Of a DNA stretch of 64,000 nt, positions 1-8,544 are shown piece after piece. The notes below the pieces were generated by a model. It did not search any database. It was not told where the DNA came from and was given only the letters and a program-made list of their open reading frames with translations. Made by a program: the position numbers and the translations under genes. Within the stretch, counting starts at the first letter, position 1. Each line of letters starts with the position of its first letter. Source of the DNA: Haemophilus paracuniculus (GTDB taxonomy: Bacteria; Pseudomonadota; Gammaproteobacteria; Enterobacterales; Pasteurellaceae); the NCBI RefSeq assembly GCF_002015115.1, contig NZ_MUYA01000007.1, positions 62,001 to 126,000 of the forward strand, in the 5' to 3' direction.

Positions 1-362
1 GCATCCGCTAAGGTGCAATCAGGCTTCGCCACAGTTTGTGCGAAAGGGTAGAGGTTTACCACCACCATATCAATCGGCTCAATCTGATGTTGTTGCATCA
101 CGGCATCATCCACCCCACGGCGAGCCAAAATCCCCCCGTGAATTTTCGGGTGCAAGGTTTTCACTCGACCGTCCATCATTTCAGGGAAGCCCGTGTAATC
201 AGACACTTCGGTAACAGGCAAGCCAGCCTCTAACAGCAATTTCGCCGTGCCACCCGTAGAAAGCAATTTCACCCCACGTTGAGCAAGGGCTTGGGCAAAT
301 TCGACAATGCCTGTTTTATCAGACACACTCAGCAGGGCTTGTTGGATAGGACGTGCAGTCAT
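1..362 (-). CDS. purH: Bifunctional AICAR formyltransferase / IMP cyclohydrolase, 5' part only
   Basis: Read leftward from an ATG at 362, the open frame gives about 120 residues starting [18 protein letters not shown] and containing [11 protein letters not shown] and [13 protein letters not shown]. These are hallmarks of the N-terminal IMP cyclohydrolase (MGS-like) domain of PurH, which performs the last two steps of IMP synthesis in the cytoplasm. The frame runs off the left edge, so the C-terminal formyltransferase domain is not visible. An AAGGA ribosome site lies just ahead of the start. A perfect PurR-type palindrome 44 bases upstream suggests repression by purines. In relatives purD usually follows; that cannot be checked here. 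The identification is firm from the visible sequence. Confidence 0.95.
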   Translation of the reverse strand, partial: MTARPIQQALLSVSDKTGIVEFAQALAQRGVKLLSTGGTAKLLLEAGLPVTEVSDYTGFPEMMDGRVKTLHPKIHGGILARRGVDDAVMQQHQIEPIDMVVVNLYPFAQTVAKPDCTLAD

Positions 363-405
363 CAATCATTCCTTATAGTAAAACAAAAAAACGGGGCGAA
401 TTATA

Positions 406-421
406 ACGCAAACGTTTGCGT
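406..421. promoter_or_regulatory. PurR operator (perfect palindrome) upstream of purH
   Basis: The 16 bases ACGCAAACGTTTGCGT form a perfect palindrome that fits the PurR box consensus of enteric bacteria and Haemophilus. It lies between purH (leftward) and the glycosyltransferase-like gene (rightward), 44 bases from the purH start. Purine-dependent repression of purH is the obvious reading. Whether the rightward gene is also affected is unknown. Confidence 0.9.
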
Positions 422-527
422 TTGGCATTAACCAATTTTGCGAAAAAAAGCCTCATTTTGTGCTTGATTGACTATTGTTTTTTTTTTGTACAATTTCGGG
501 CGATTTTTTACGAAGAGAGGAACTCAA

Positions 528-1259
528 ATGCACATTAGCCAAATTTTCATTACCGATCATCATTACGAAGAACTGCCCGCTTACTTAAAAATGGCGACCC
601 ATTCCGTCAAGAGCCAAATGCCCCACGATCATTATCATTGTTACAGTAAAGAGGAATTGCGAACGTGGATTTTGCAAGAGTACGGCAATTCAATGCTCAA
701 AGCTTTTGATAAATTGATTCCCTATGCCTATAAGGCAGATTTGGCTCGTTATTTGCTACTCTATCGGCTTGGTGGGTGGTATTTTGATATTACGGTTCGA
801 GTGTTAAATGGCGTTGGCGTTGATGACGAGGTAGATTTTATTACTTTTGTCGATTTACCGCAGTATTCACAGGTTTCTTTTGCTTGCAATAATGCGATTA
901 TTTATTCCAAAGCCAATAGCCCGATTTTGGAAAGTACAATTTACGAGGTGTATCACAACATCAAAAACGAAAAATATGGAAAAAATTGCCTCGCCCCAAC
1001 AGGACCTCTATGTTTAGGTAAAAATATCGCAAAGCATTTTGAGCAGTTGAGCGTAGTTACAGGTTCATTTGTTGCCCTTACCCCAGAATTTAATAACAAA
1101 AATCGAGGATTTGTGCTGAATGACGGCTCAATTCTTGCCTTGCACAAGAAAGGCAATCAAGGTGGTGATCTAACCAAATTAGGGATAGAGGGAACGAATA
1201 ATTATGGTGAGCTTTATAACCAAAGGAAAATTTACGATCCTGAGATTATTTTAGATTAA
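528..1259 (+). CDS. Glycosyltransferase-like protein (DXD sugar-binding family, variant motif)
   Basis: A 243-residue protein. The region at about residues 65-90, KADLARYLLLYRLGG followed by WYFDITV, matches the core of the 'glycosyltransferase sugar-binding region containing DXD motif' family (Gly_transf_sug, the OCH1/capsular-sugar type). There the usual text is KSDLLRY..L...GG.Y.D.D. The second acidic residue of the DXD motif is Thr here (D-I-T), so metal and nucleotide-sugar binding may be altered. No signal peptide or membrane segment is visible. I chose the ATG at 528 because GAGAGGA precedes it; a TTG at 468 would add an unlikely Phe-rich leader. The gene stands alone, divergent from purH. 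A role in LPS or capsule sugar transfer is inference only. Confidence 0.72.
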   Translation: MHISQIFITDHHYEELPAYLKMATHSVKSQMPHDHYHCYSKEELRTWILQEYGNSMLKAFDKLIPYAYKADLARYLLLYRLGGWYFDITVRVLNGVGVDDEVDFITFVDLPQYSQVSFACNNAIIYSKANSPILESTIYEVYHNIKNEKYGKNCLAPTGPLCLGKNIAKHFEQLSVVTGSFVALTPEFNNKNRGFVLNDGSILALHKKGNQGGDLTKLGIEGTNNYGELYNQRKIYDPEIILD

Positions 1260-1421
1260 CTTTTAAAAGAGGCAAGCGGAGGGATTGTTAAAATTTCGCA
1301 AAATCCCACCCTTTGTTTACCCTTAAAAATCAATGATCTAGCCCCGAAATTCTTGCTTTTTCGATTTACTTTTTAGGTTTGGCGTATTATCATTCACGGC
1401 ATTTTTTATCACTATTTTTAG

Positions 1422-2426
<1,005 letters not shown>

Positions 2427-2471
2427 CAAGCGGTCGGATTTTGCCAAATTTTACAAATTAGAGGATAGACA

Positions 2472-4859
2472 ATGAAATTTAGTGAATCTTGGTTGCGTGA
2501 GTGGGTAAACCCTGCAATCAGCACCGAGCAATTATGTGATCAAATTACAATGCTAGGCTTGGAAGTGGACGCCGTTGATCCAGTGGCGGGCGACTTTTCA
2601 GGCGTGGTGGTCGGCGAAGTGGTGGAATGCGAACAGCACCCCGATGCGGACAAATTGCGTGTAACCAAAGTGAATGTGGGCGGCGAGCGTTTATTAGATA
2701 TCGTGTGCGGTGCGCCAAACTGCCGTCAAGGTTTGAAAGTCGCCTGTGCGGTGGACGGAGCGATCCTACCAGGGGATTTCAAAATCAAGAAAACCAAACT
2801 GCGTGGACAGCCGTCTGAGGGAATGCTTTGCTCATTCTCAGAATTAGGCATTAAAGAAGATCATAGTGGCATTATCGAATTGCCAGCGGACGCCCCAATC
2901 GGCAAGGATTTCCGTGAGTATCTCGGCTTAAATGATAAAGCGATTGAAATCAGCCTCACGCCAAACCGTGCTGACTGTTTAAGCATTGCAGGGATTGCCC
3001 GTGAAGTGGGCGTGATTAACCGTTTGGCGGTGAATGCACCCCAAATTCAAGCTGTGCCAGCGACCATTGCCGACAAAGTGGCAGTAACCATTTCCGCCCC
3101 AGAGGCTTGCCCTCGCTATTTGGCTCGCGTAGTGAAAAATGTGAACGTGAAAGCTCAATCGCCATTATGGTTGCAGGAAAAACTTCGCCGTTGTGGGATT
3201 CGTTCGATTGACCCGATTGTGGATATTACCAATTACAGCTTGCTCGAATTAGGGCAACCAATGCACGCCTTTGACCTCGCTAAAATCAGCGGTGGCATTG
3301 AGGTGCGTATGGCGAAAGAGGGCGAAGATTTGGTGCTATTAGACGGCTCAACCGCCAAATTACAAAGCAACACCCTTGTGATTGCCGACCAAAAAGGGGC
3401 GTTGGCAATGGCAGGGATCTTCGGCGGCGAAACGAGTGGCGTGAATGCGGAAACCAAAGATGTGGTGCTAGAATCCGCTTTCTTCGCACCCCTTGCGATT
3501 GCAGGTAAAGCTCGTCAATACGGCTTGCACACGGACGCTTCCCACCGCTTTGAGCGTGGGGTTGATCCTGAATTGGCTCGCAACGCAATGGAACGTGCCA
3601 CCGCTTTATTATTAGAAATTTGTGGCGGCGAGGCTGGCGAAATCGTGGAAGCGGTTAATCGTGAATTTTTACCAAAATCCCACCGCTTGCAACTTCGCCG
3701 TAGCAAACTAGATAGCTTGCTCGGACACCATATCGAAACGGAAACCGTTACCGATATTCTCACCCGTTTAGGCTTAGAAACCAGCTACGCCGATGATGTT
3801 TGGACGGTGCAATCGCCGAGTTGGCGTTTTGATATGGAAATCGAAGAAGATTTAATCGAAGAAGTGGCTCGCATTTACGGCTACAACAGCATTCCAAATA
3901 ACGCACCGCTTGCTCATCTCACAATGCGTCAGCACCGTGAGGCGGATTTGGATTTAATCCGTGTTAAAACGGCGTTGGTGGATAGCGAATATCAAGAGGC
4001 GATCACTTACAGCTTCGTTGATCCGAAAATCCAAACCTTGCTACACCCAGAACAAACGGCGTTAGTGTTGCCAAATCCGATTTCGAGCGAAATGTCGGCA
4101 ATGCGTGTGTCGCTCTTAACGGGCTTGCTCGGGGCGGTGGCGTATAACCAAAATCGTCAGCAAAACCGTGTTCGCTTGTTTGAAACGGGCTTGCGTTTTA
4201 TCCCTGATGAAACAGCGGAAAGTGGCGTGCGTCAAGAGTTGGTGCTTGGGGCGGTGATCGCAGGGGCGAAACGTGGCGAACATTGGACGGGCAAAGCGGA
4301 AAACGTGGATTTCTTCGATCTTAAAGGCGATTTAGAACGTGTTCTGGCTTTAACCAATACGGGCAACCGCTTACGCTTTGTGGCACAAGCTCACTCGGCG
4401 TTGCACCCAGGGCAATCGGCGGCGATTATGTTAGACGACAAACAGATCGGCTTTATCGGCACGGTACATCCGAAAATCGCTCAAAAATTAGATCTCGCAG
4501 GTAAGCCAGTGGTGTTTGAGATTTTGTGGTCTGCGATCAATGAACGCAATGTAACGACCGCCAAAGAGATCTCAAAATTCCCTGCGAATAAGCGTGATTT
4601 GGCACTCGTGGTTTCAGCGGATACCCCTGCGAGCGAAGTGTTAGCCGTTTGCCGTGAAGTGGCAGGCGAGAAATTGGTTAATGTGAATTTATTTGACGTT
4701 TACCAAGGGGCAAATATCGGCGAAGGCAACAAGAGCTTGGCGATCAGCTTGACCATTCAAGACACCGAAAAAACCCTCGAAGAGGACGAAATCAACGCTG
4801 TGATTCAAAACGTGGTCAATGCGTTGGCTCAACGTTTCAACGCCTCTCTGCGTGATTAA
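2472..4859 (+). CDS. pheT: Phenylalanyl-tRNA synthetase beta subunit
   Basis: 795 residues, the full bacterial length. Domains in order: a tRNA-binding (EMAP-like) fold at about 40-150 ([17 protein letters not shown]); the B3/B4 editing domain at about 210-380; the B5 domain at about 400-475; the catalytic-like core ([18 protein letters not shown]); and the C-terminal ferredoxin-fold anticodon-binding domain ([17 protein letters not shown], about 700-795). It is the partner of PheS for charging tRNA-Phe and for hydrolysing Tyr-tRNA-Phe. The start has GAGGATAGACA upstream, nearly the same text as at pheS. ihfA begins 20 bases after the stop, so the three are probably one transcript. Confidence 0.98.
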   Translation: MKFSESWLREWVNPAISTEQLCDQITMLGLEVDAVDPVAGDFSGVVVGEVVECEQHPDADKLRVTKVNVGGERLLDIVCGAPNCRQGLKVACAVDGAILPGDFKIKKTKLRGQPSEGMLCSFSELGIKEDHSGIIELPADAPIGKDFREYLGLNDKAIEISLTPNRADCLSIAGIAREVGVINRLAVNAPQIQAVPATIADKVAVTISAPEACPRYLARVVKNVNVKAQSPLWLQEKLRRCGIRSIDPIVDITNYSLLELGQPMHAFDLAKISGGIEVRMAKEGEDLVLLDGSTAKLQSNTLVIADQKGALAMAGIFGGETSGVNAETKDVVLESAFFAPLAIAGKARQYGLHTDASHRFERGVDPELARNAMERATALLLEICGGEAGEIVEAVNREFLPKSHRLQLRRSKLDSLLGHHIETETVTDILTRLGLETSYADDVWTVQSPSWRFDMEIEEDLIEEVARIYGYNSIPNNAPLAHLTMRQHREADLDLIRVKTALVDSEYQEAITYSFVDPKIQTLLHPEQTALVLPNPISSEMSAMRVSLLTGLLGAVAYNQNRQQNRVRLFETGLRFIPDETAESGVRQELVLGAVIAGAKRGEHWTGKAENVDFFDLKGDLERVLALTNTGNRLRFVAQAHSALHPGQSAAIMLDDKQIGFIGTVHPKIAQKLDLAGKPVVFEILWSAINERNVTTAKEISKFPANKRDLALVVSADTPASEVLAVCREVAGEKLVNVNLFDVYQGANIGEGNKSLAISLTIQDTEKTLEEDEINAVIQNVVNALAQRFNASLRD

Positions 4860-4879
4860 CCTGTTGTAAGGAAACAAAT

Positions 4880-5176
4880 ATGGCACTCACGAAAATCGAA
4901 ATGGCAGAGAATTTGGTGGAAAAATGCGGATTTGATCGCCGAATTGCGAAACTTTTTGTGGAACAATTCTTTGAAGAAATTCGTGCCACCCTTGAAAATG
5001 GCGAAGAAGTCAAACTCTCGGGCTTTGGCAATTTTTCCGTTCGAGAGAAAAACGCACGCCCAGGGCGTAACCCCAAAACGGGGGAAAGCGTTGCCGTTTC
5101 TGCAAGGAAAGTGGTCGTATTTAAAGCAGGGCAAAAATTAAAAAGCCGTGTGGAATCTGTCAAAATGGCAGATTAG
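4880..5176 (+). CDS. ihfA: Integration host factor alpha subunit
   Basis: 98 residues, an HU/IHF-family DNA-bending protein. It shows the [18 protein letters not shown] motif with KTGE, whose Pro intercalates in the DNA minor groove, and the alpha-type N-terminus [12 protein letters not shown]. It pairs with IhfB to bend DNA at specific sites in replication, recombination and transcription. It starts 20 bases after pheT with a GTAAGGA ribosome site and is probably cotranscribed with pheST, as in enteric bacteria. The sequence is typical and complete. Confidence 0.97.
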   Translation: MALTKIEMAENLVEKCGFDRRIAKLFVEQFFEEIRATLENGEEVKLSGFGNFSVREKNARPGRNPKTGESVAVSARKVVVFKAGQKLKSRVESVKMAD

Positions 5177-5228
5177 TCGTAACATTCATAGGTTCATTTG
5201 AGCCTATGAATTTTTTTAGGAATTAACA

Positions 5229-5768
5229 ATGAAATTAACCAAAAAGTGTGCAACCTTGCTCTCAATTGCGATTTTTTCAACGGTTCTGACCGCTTGTAGC
5301 TCTGGCACGAGCGTAAAAGCCAAATCGTCAAAAACCGTTAAAGCGAGCGTTTATCAACCGAGCGAGGAAAGCGAAGTTAGCGACAAAGGCAAATCAAGCG
5401 GTGTAGTGCGTCAATTAGAGGCAATCCAACGCGAATGGAAAAACACCCCTTACCGCTTAGGTGGCACAACGAAAAAAGGCATTGACTGCTCGGCATTTAC
5501 CCAAATGGTTTACCGTCGTGTTTATGGCGTTGAATTGCCTCGAATGACGGTGGATCAAGCCAAACAGGGCAGACAAGTGCGAAAAAGCGATTTAAAAGCA
5601 GGGGATTTGGTCGCCTTTAAAACAGGACGCGGACCAAACGGCAGACATATCGGCGTTTATGTTAAAAACGGCGAATTTATGCACGCCTCAACCCGTGGCG
5701 GCGTGATTTTCTCTCGCCTAGATAACGTTTACTGGTCAAAAGCCTACTGGCAAGCCCGCCGTTTATAA
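5229..5768 (+). CDS. nlpC: NlpC/P60-family lipoprotein, predicted murein endopeptidase
   Basis: 179 residues. It starts with a lipoprotein signal peptide ending in the lipobox LTAC (Cys about 23) and is followed by a Ser/Lys-rich linker (about 25-65). The NlpC/P60 domain (about 70-179) has all three catalytic residues in place: Cys in GIDCSAF (about 86), His in GRHIGVY (about 140) and His in FMHAST (about 152). This family (NlpC, MepS/Spr) cuts peptide cross-links in peptidoglycan from the inner face of the outer membrane. In enteric bacteria nlpC also lies downstream of pheST-ihfA. A 52-base gap follows ihfA. There is no hairpin directly after the stop; the nearest terminator is about 150 bases on, at the end of a possible small RNA. 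Confidence 0.9.
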   Translation: MKLTKKCATLLSIAIFSTVLTACSSGTSVKAKSSKTVKASVYQPSEESEVSDKGKSSGVVRQLEAIQREWKNTPYRLGGTTKKGIDCSAFTQMVYRRVYGVELPRMTVDQAKQGRQVRKSDLKAGDLVAFKTGRGPNGRHIGVYVKNGEFMHASTRGGVIFSRLDNVYWSKAYWQARRL

Positions 5769-5846
5769 GCCAAAAATGTGATCGGGTTCACAAATTTGAA
5801 CATTGGTAGCGAAAATCTTGAAGTTTTCTTTGCAAAACTGAAAAAA

Positions 5847-5943
5847 TTGACGTAATCTACACCCACTAAAAACAAGTGTTGTGTTGAAACAACCGATTTC
5901 ATAAATTTGCTTTCCGAGTAGCCCCTGTTGAAGGGGCTTTTTT
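5847..5943 (+). ncRNA. Candidate small RNA between nlpC and a LysR gene
   Basis: A strand-specific structured stretch with no reading frame. It has a -35-like TTGACG at 5847 (a second option, TTGCAA at 5830 with TAATCT 17 bases on, is also weak). A 5-bp hairpin GTTGT/ACAAC sits at 5878-5893, and a strong terminator at 5920-5943. The G/U-rich GTGTTGTGTTG resembles target-binding stretches of Hfq-type RNAs, but I could not match it to a named family. It could simply be the long 3' untranslated tail of nlpC. Confidence 0.35.
5920..5943 (+). terminator. Rho-independent terminator after nlpC / candidate small RNA
   Basis: A perfect 7-bp stem, AGCCCCT/AGGGGCT, with loop GTTGA and five T's immediately after. 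It lies about 150 bases beyond the nlpC stop. Confidence 0.88.
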
Positions 5944-6018
5944 CTTTCCCTAAATTACGACAGTAAGGGTAGGATTTGCGGAAATTTCCAAGAATCTTAC
6001 CGCTTGTTTTTTCTTTCT

Positions 6019-6849
6019 CTAATCCCCCAATACTTCCACCAAAAAATCCGCCACTTCTCGTACGCTTTTGGATTGGCGGACATCTTGGTGCATTAGCAAA
6101 TAGAGGGGCAGGGCGAACGGGGGCATTTGAAGAGCTGGCTCAAATTCGGGCAGGCGGTAGAGTTCGGGCAGAAAGCCGATGCCGAGTTGCTGGCGGATCG
6201 CCGATTGCATTAGCAAAAAATCGTTGCAGGCGAAGCGAATGGTTTTGCCTTCCAACTGCTGTTGCACCCATTTCACTTGCTGATTGTTGATGTTCAAATC
6301 TAAAAATTGCCAATCGCTTTCGGCGGTGTGGGCGAGATAATCTCGGTGGGCATACCAATAATAATCGATGTTGCAGAGGCGGCGAGCGACCAGTTCATTT
6401 TGCGACGGCACGCTCAGTCGTATCGCAATATCCGCTTGGCGTTGATATAAATTGCTCAACGCCACATCACTCACCAGCACCAAACGAATATGCGGAAATC
6501 GGCGATAAAATTCGCCCAAATGAGGGCTAAGCACGCTATTGGCGATGAAAGGTGGCACGGAAATTCGCACTTCGCTCAACGTTTGAATCCCTTCTTGTGC
6601 CAGTTGGGTAAATTGGCGAACGTTGAATTGCAATTTTTTCGCCTCTTGATACAACCGATCGCCGTCCGCTGTCAGCAAGTAGCGTTTGTTGATTCTATCA
6701 AACAGATGCAAACCAAGCTGCTTTTCTAACCGCTCAATCCGCCGAGCTACGGTGCTATGTTCCACATCAAGGGCAGCAGCGGTTGCCGTTAGGGTCTGAT
6801 TTTCCACCAGTTGCAAAAAATAGTGAATGTCGTTCCAGTCTAAATTCAT
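6019..6849 (-). CDS. LysR-family transcriptional regulator
   Basis: 276 residues. The N-terminal winged helix-turn-helix (about 1-60: NDIHYFLQLVENQTLTATAA, then LDVEHSTVARRIERLEKQLG) is typical of LysR regulators of the subgroup that recognises 'STVARRI/STVSRRI'. The rest (about 90-276) is the periplasmic-binding-like effector domain. I chose the ATG at 6849; an in-frame TTG at 6876 is less likely. It is divergently transcribed from the tautomerase/hydrolase pair that starts at 6969, the usual arrangement for a LysR protein and its target. Direct and inverted repeats at 6857-6886 could be its operator. The effector is unknown. Confidence 0.9.
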   Translation of the reverse strand: MNLDWNDIHYFLQLVENQTLTATAAALDVEHSTVARRIERLEKQLGLHLFDRINKRYLLTADGDRLYQEAKKLQFNVRQFTQLAQEGIQTLSEVRISVPPFIANSVLSPHLGEFYRRFPHIRLVLVSDVALSNLYQRQADIAIRLSVPSQNELVARRLCNIDYYWYAHRDYLAHTAESDWQFLDLNINNQQVKWVQQQLEGKTIRFACNDFLLMQSAIRQQLGIGFLPELYRLPEFEPALQMPPFALPLYLLMHQDVRQSKSVREVADFLVEVLGD

Positions 6850-6856
6850 CGTTCTG

Positions 6857-6886
6857 CATTGTGCATAAATAAACAATGTTGTGCAT
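6857..6886. promoter_or_regulatory. Possible LysR operator in the divergent promoter region
   Basis: Two direct copies of TTGTGCAT start at 6859 and 6879, exactly 20 bases (about two helical turns) apart. They are interleaved with the inverted repeat CATTGT (6857) / ACAATG (6873). The site lies just upstream of the regulator gene and about 85-110 bases from the divergent tautomerase gene, a suitable place for autoregulation and activation. No consensus exists to confirm it. Confidence 0.45.
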
Positions 6887-6968
6887 TTTACCTCTATTAT
6901 TAAACAATCTCAAAGGCTAAACTACGCCCACTTTTTACATTTCATTTAACTTTTAAGAGGAAAACATT

Positions 6969-7382
6969 ATGCCTGTATTTCACGCACACGTTCCAGCTGG
7001 AAAATTTTCAAGTGAACAAAAAGCAGCACTCGCCGATGCCTTTGTTTTGGCGTTGCACGAGTCGCTCAACACCCCGATGGACGACCGTTTTGTGGTGATT
7101 AGCGAACATAAAGAAGATGAGCTGTTCATTCACCCAACCTTCCCGAATATGAACCGCACCGATAAACGAATGGTGGTAACAGTGGACGTTAGCACCTCTC
7201 GCACGGTGGACGAAAAACGCAAATTGGTGGAACTCGTTACCAAATATGCGGTAGAAAAAGTGGGGATCGGGCAAGATGATATTGCGTTGCTGATCTATTC
7301 GCTACCGTTGGAAAATATGAGTTTCGGCGGTGGTAAAATTATGGTAGATGATGCCGAAGCAATGGCGAAAAGAACCCTGTAA
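6969..7382 (+). CDS. Tautomerase-superfamily protein
   Basis: 137 residues starting M-P-V-F; the Pro after the start Met is the catalytic base of tautomerases of the 4-oxalocrotonate tautomerase / MIF superfamily. The length and text (VFHAHVPAGKFSSEQKAALA, DDRFVVISEHKEDELFIHP) fit the 'Tautomerase_2' group, in which two beta-alpha-beta units are fused. No signal peptide is present, so it should be cytoplasmic. It starts with AAGAGGAAAAC upstream. The secreted hydrolase gene begins 14 bases after its stop, so the two are probably one operon, divergent from a LysR regulator. The substrate is unknown; the context suggests uptake or detoxification of an organic compound. Confidence 0.85.
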   Translation: MPVFHAHVPAGKFSSEQKAALADAFVLALHESLNTPMDDRFVVISEHKEDELFIHPTFPNMNRTDKRMVVTVDVSTSRTVDEKRKLVELVTKYAVEKVGIGQDDIALLIYSLPLENMSFGGGKIMVDDAEAMAKRTL

Positions 7383-7396
7383 GCGGTAGGATTAGG

Positions 7397-8404
7397 ATGA
7401 AAAAAACGATATTAACCTCTTTGGTAGCGGCAGCTTTGGGATTGGTGACCTTGCCTGCGGTGGCACAGCCAGCCTTTACCCCAGCTAAAAATGCCGTGCC
7501 ACAGTTGAAAACCCAAGTACCAGGTTATTTCCGCACGATGGTGGGCGATTTTGAAGTTACGGCGTTGTATGACGGCTCGGGCAATCTCGATACCTCACTT
7601 TTCACCCGTTTCACCCAACTCAGCCAAGCGGATTTGGAAAAAATGCTCGATGACGCATTCAGCCCTCGCACCTACACGGGGGCGGCAGAGGGGGCGATTA
7701 TCGCATTCCTGATCAACACCGGCGATAATTTAATTTTGGTCGATTCGGGCAAGGGCGAAGTTGAGGCGGAAATGTTCCTTGACAAAAAAGGGCGTTTGCT
7801 CGACAGCCTCAACGCCGCAGGCTACAAACCTGAGCAAATCGACATTATTTTGCCAACCCATTTACACGCTGACCACATCAATGGTGTGGTGGCGAACGGC
7901 AAAATGGCGTTCCCAAATGCAACAATTTACCTGCCAAATCAAGAAAAAGCGTTCTGGTTGGATAGCCCGATTTCGCAATTACCTGCCGAAATCCAACCGC
8001 TTGTCCAGCTTGCTCGCTCTGCGGTTGAGCCTTATCTGAAAGCGGATCGGGTTAAATTTTACAACGCAGGCGAGGAAGTGTTCCCGAACGTGAAATCTAT
8101 TCCGTTGTTTGGTCATACCCCAGGGCATAACGGCTTTGAGTTTAGCTCAAAAGGCGAAACCCTGTTGGTGTGGGGCGATTTAATGCACAATCAAGTGATC
8201 CAAATGGCTCACCCAGAAGTGGCGATTGAGTTTGATGCCAACGCCGAAGCCGCTCGCCAAACCCGTTTGGCGATGTTACCGAAAATCGCCGAACGCAAAT
8301 TACTGGTGGCAGCGGCACACCTGCCATTCCCCGGCTTAGGGCATATCCGCCAAGAAAAAGAGGGCTATCGCTGGATGCCGATTGAGTATCGTTTGATCCG
8401 TTAG
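7397..8404 (+). CDS. Secreted metallo-beta-lactamase-fold hydrolase, methyl-parathion-hydrolase-like
   Basis: 335 residues with a clear Sec signal peptide (MKKTILTSLVAAALGLVTLP, then AVAQ), so periplasmic. The mature protein has a complete binuclear metal site: THLHADH (about 154-160), GHTPGH (about 238-243), the Asp of VWGDL (about 260) and a late His in AAHLPFPG (about 306). The text around the N-terminus (VPGYFRTMVGDFEVTALYDG) and the end (AHLPFPGLGHIR) matches, from memory, the methyl parathion hydrolase / dihydrocoumarin-lactonase group rather than beta-lactamases or glyoxalase II. Esters or lactones are plausible substrates; none can be named. It is probably cotranscribed with the tautomerase upstream and ends at a strong terminator. 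Confidence 0.88.
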   Translation: MKKTILTSLVAAALGLVTLPAVAQPAFTPAKNAVPQLKTQVPGYFRTMVGDFEVTALYDGSGNLDTSLFTRFTQLSQADLEKMLDDAFSPRTYTGAAEGAIIAFLINTGDNLILVDSGKGEVEAEMFLDKKGRLLDSLNAAGYKPEQIDIILPTHLHADHINGVVANGKMAFPNATIYLPNQEKAFWLDSPISQLPAEIQPLVQLARSAVEPYLKADRVKFYNAGEEVFPNVKSIPLFGHTPGHNGFEFSSKGETLLVWGDLMHNQVIQMAHPEVAIEFDANAEAARQTRLAMLPKIAERKLLVAAAHLPFPGLGHIRQEKEGYRWMPIEYRLIR

Positions 8405-8411
8405 CCACACT

Positions 8412-8460
8412 AAAATTCGCCCTCGTCAAGCAATCTCAACGAGGGCGAATTTTATTTTTT
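8412..8460 (+). terminator. Rho-independent terminator after the hydrolase gene
   Basis: A perfect 15-bp stem (AAAATTCGCCCTCGT and its complement, ending at 8453) with a 12-base loop and a T-rich tail. It ends the LysR-divergent tautomerase-hydrolase unit. Confidence 0.93.
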
Positions 8461-8468
8461 CAGCGATC

Positions 8469-8497
8469 TAGACAAAGGTTCGCGAGGGCGTTATATT
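8469..8497 (+). promoter_or_regulatory. Sigma-70 promoter for the SAM hydrolase gene
   Basis: TAGACA (8469-8474), a 17-base spacer, then TATATT (8492-8497). Each box is one base off consensus with ideal spacing. It lies between the preceding terminator and the start at 8545, so the gene is an independent unit. Confidence 0.7.
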
Positions 8498-8544
8498 TCA
8501 CACCGTCTTTACATTTCTCTCACACTTCTTTTTAAGGAATTTCA

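Noticed and set aside
468-527. TTG-started extension of the glycosyltransferase-like protein
   Set aside because: It adds a Phe-rich leader from an AT-rich promoter region; the ATG at 528 has a proper ribosome site.
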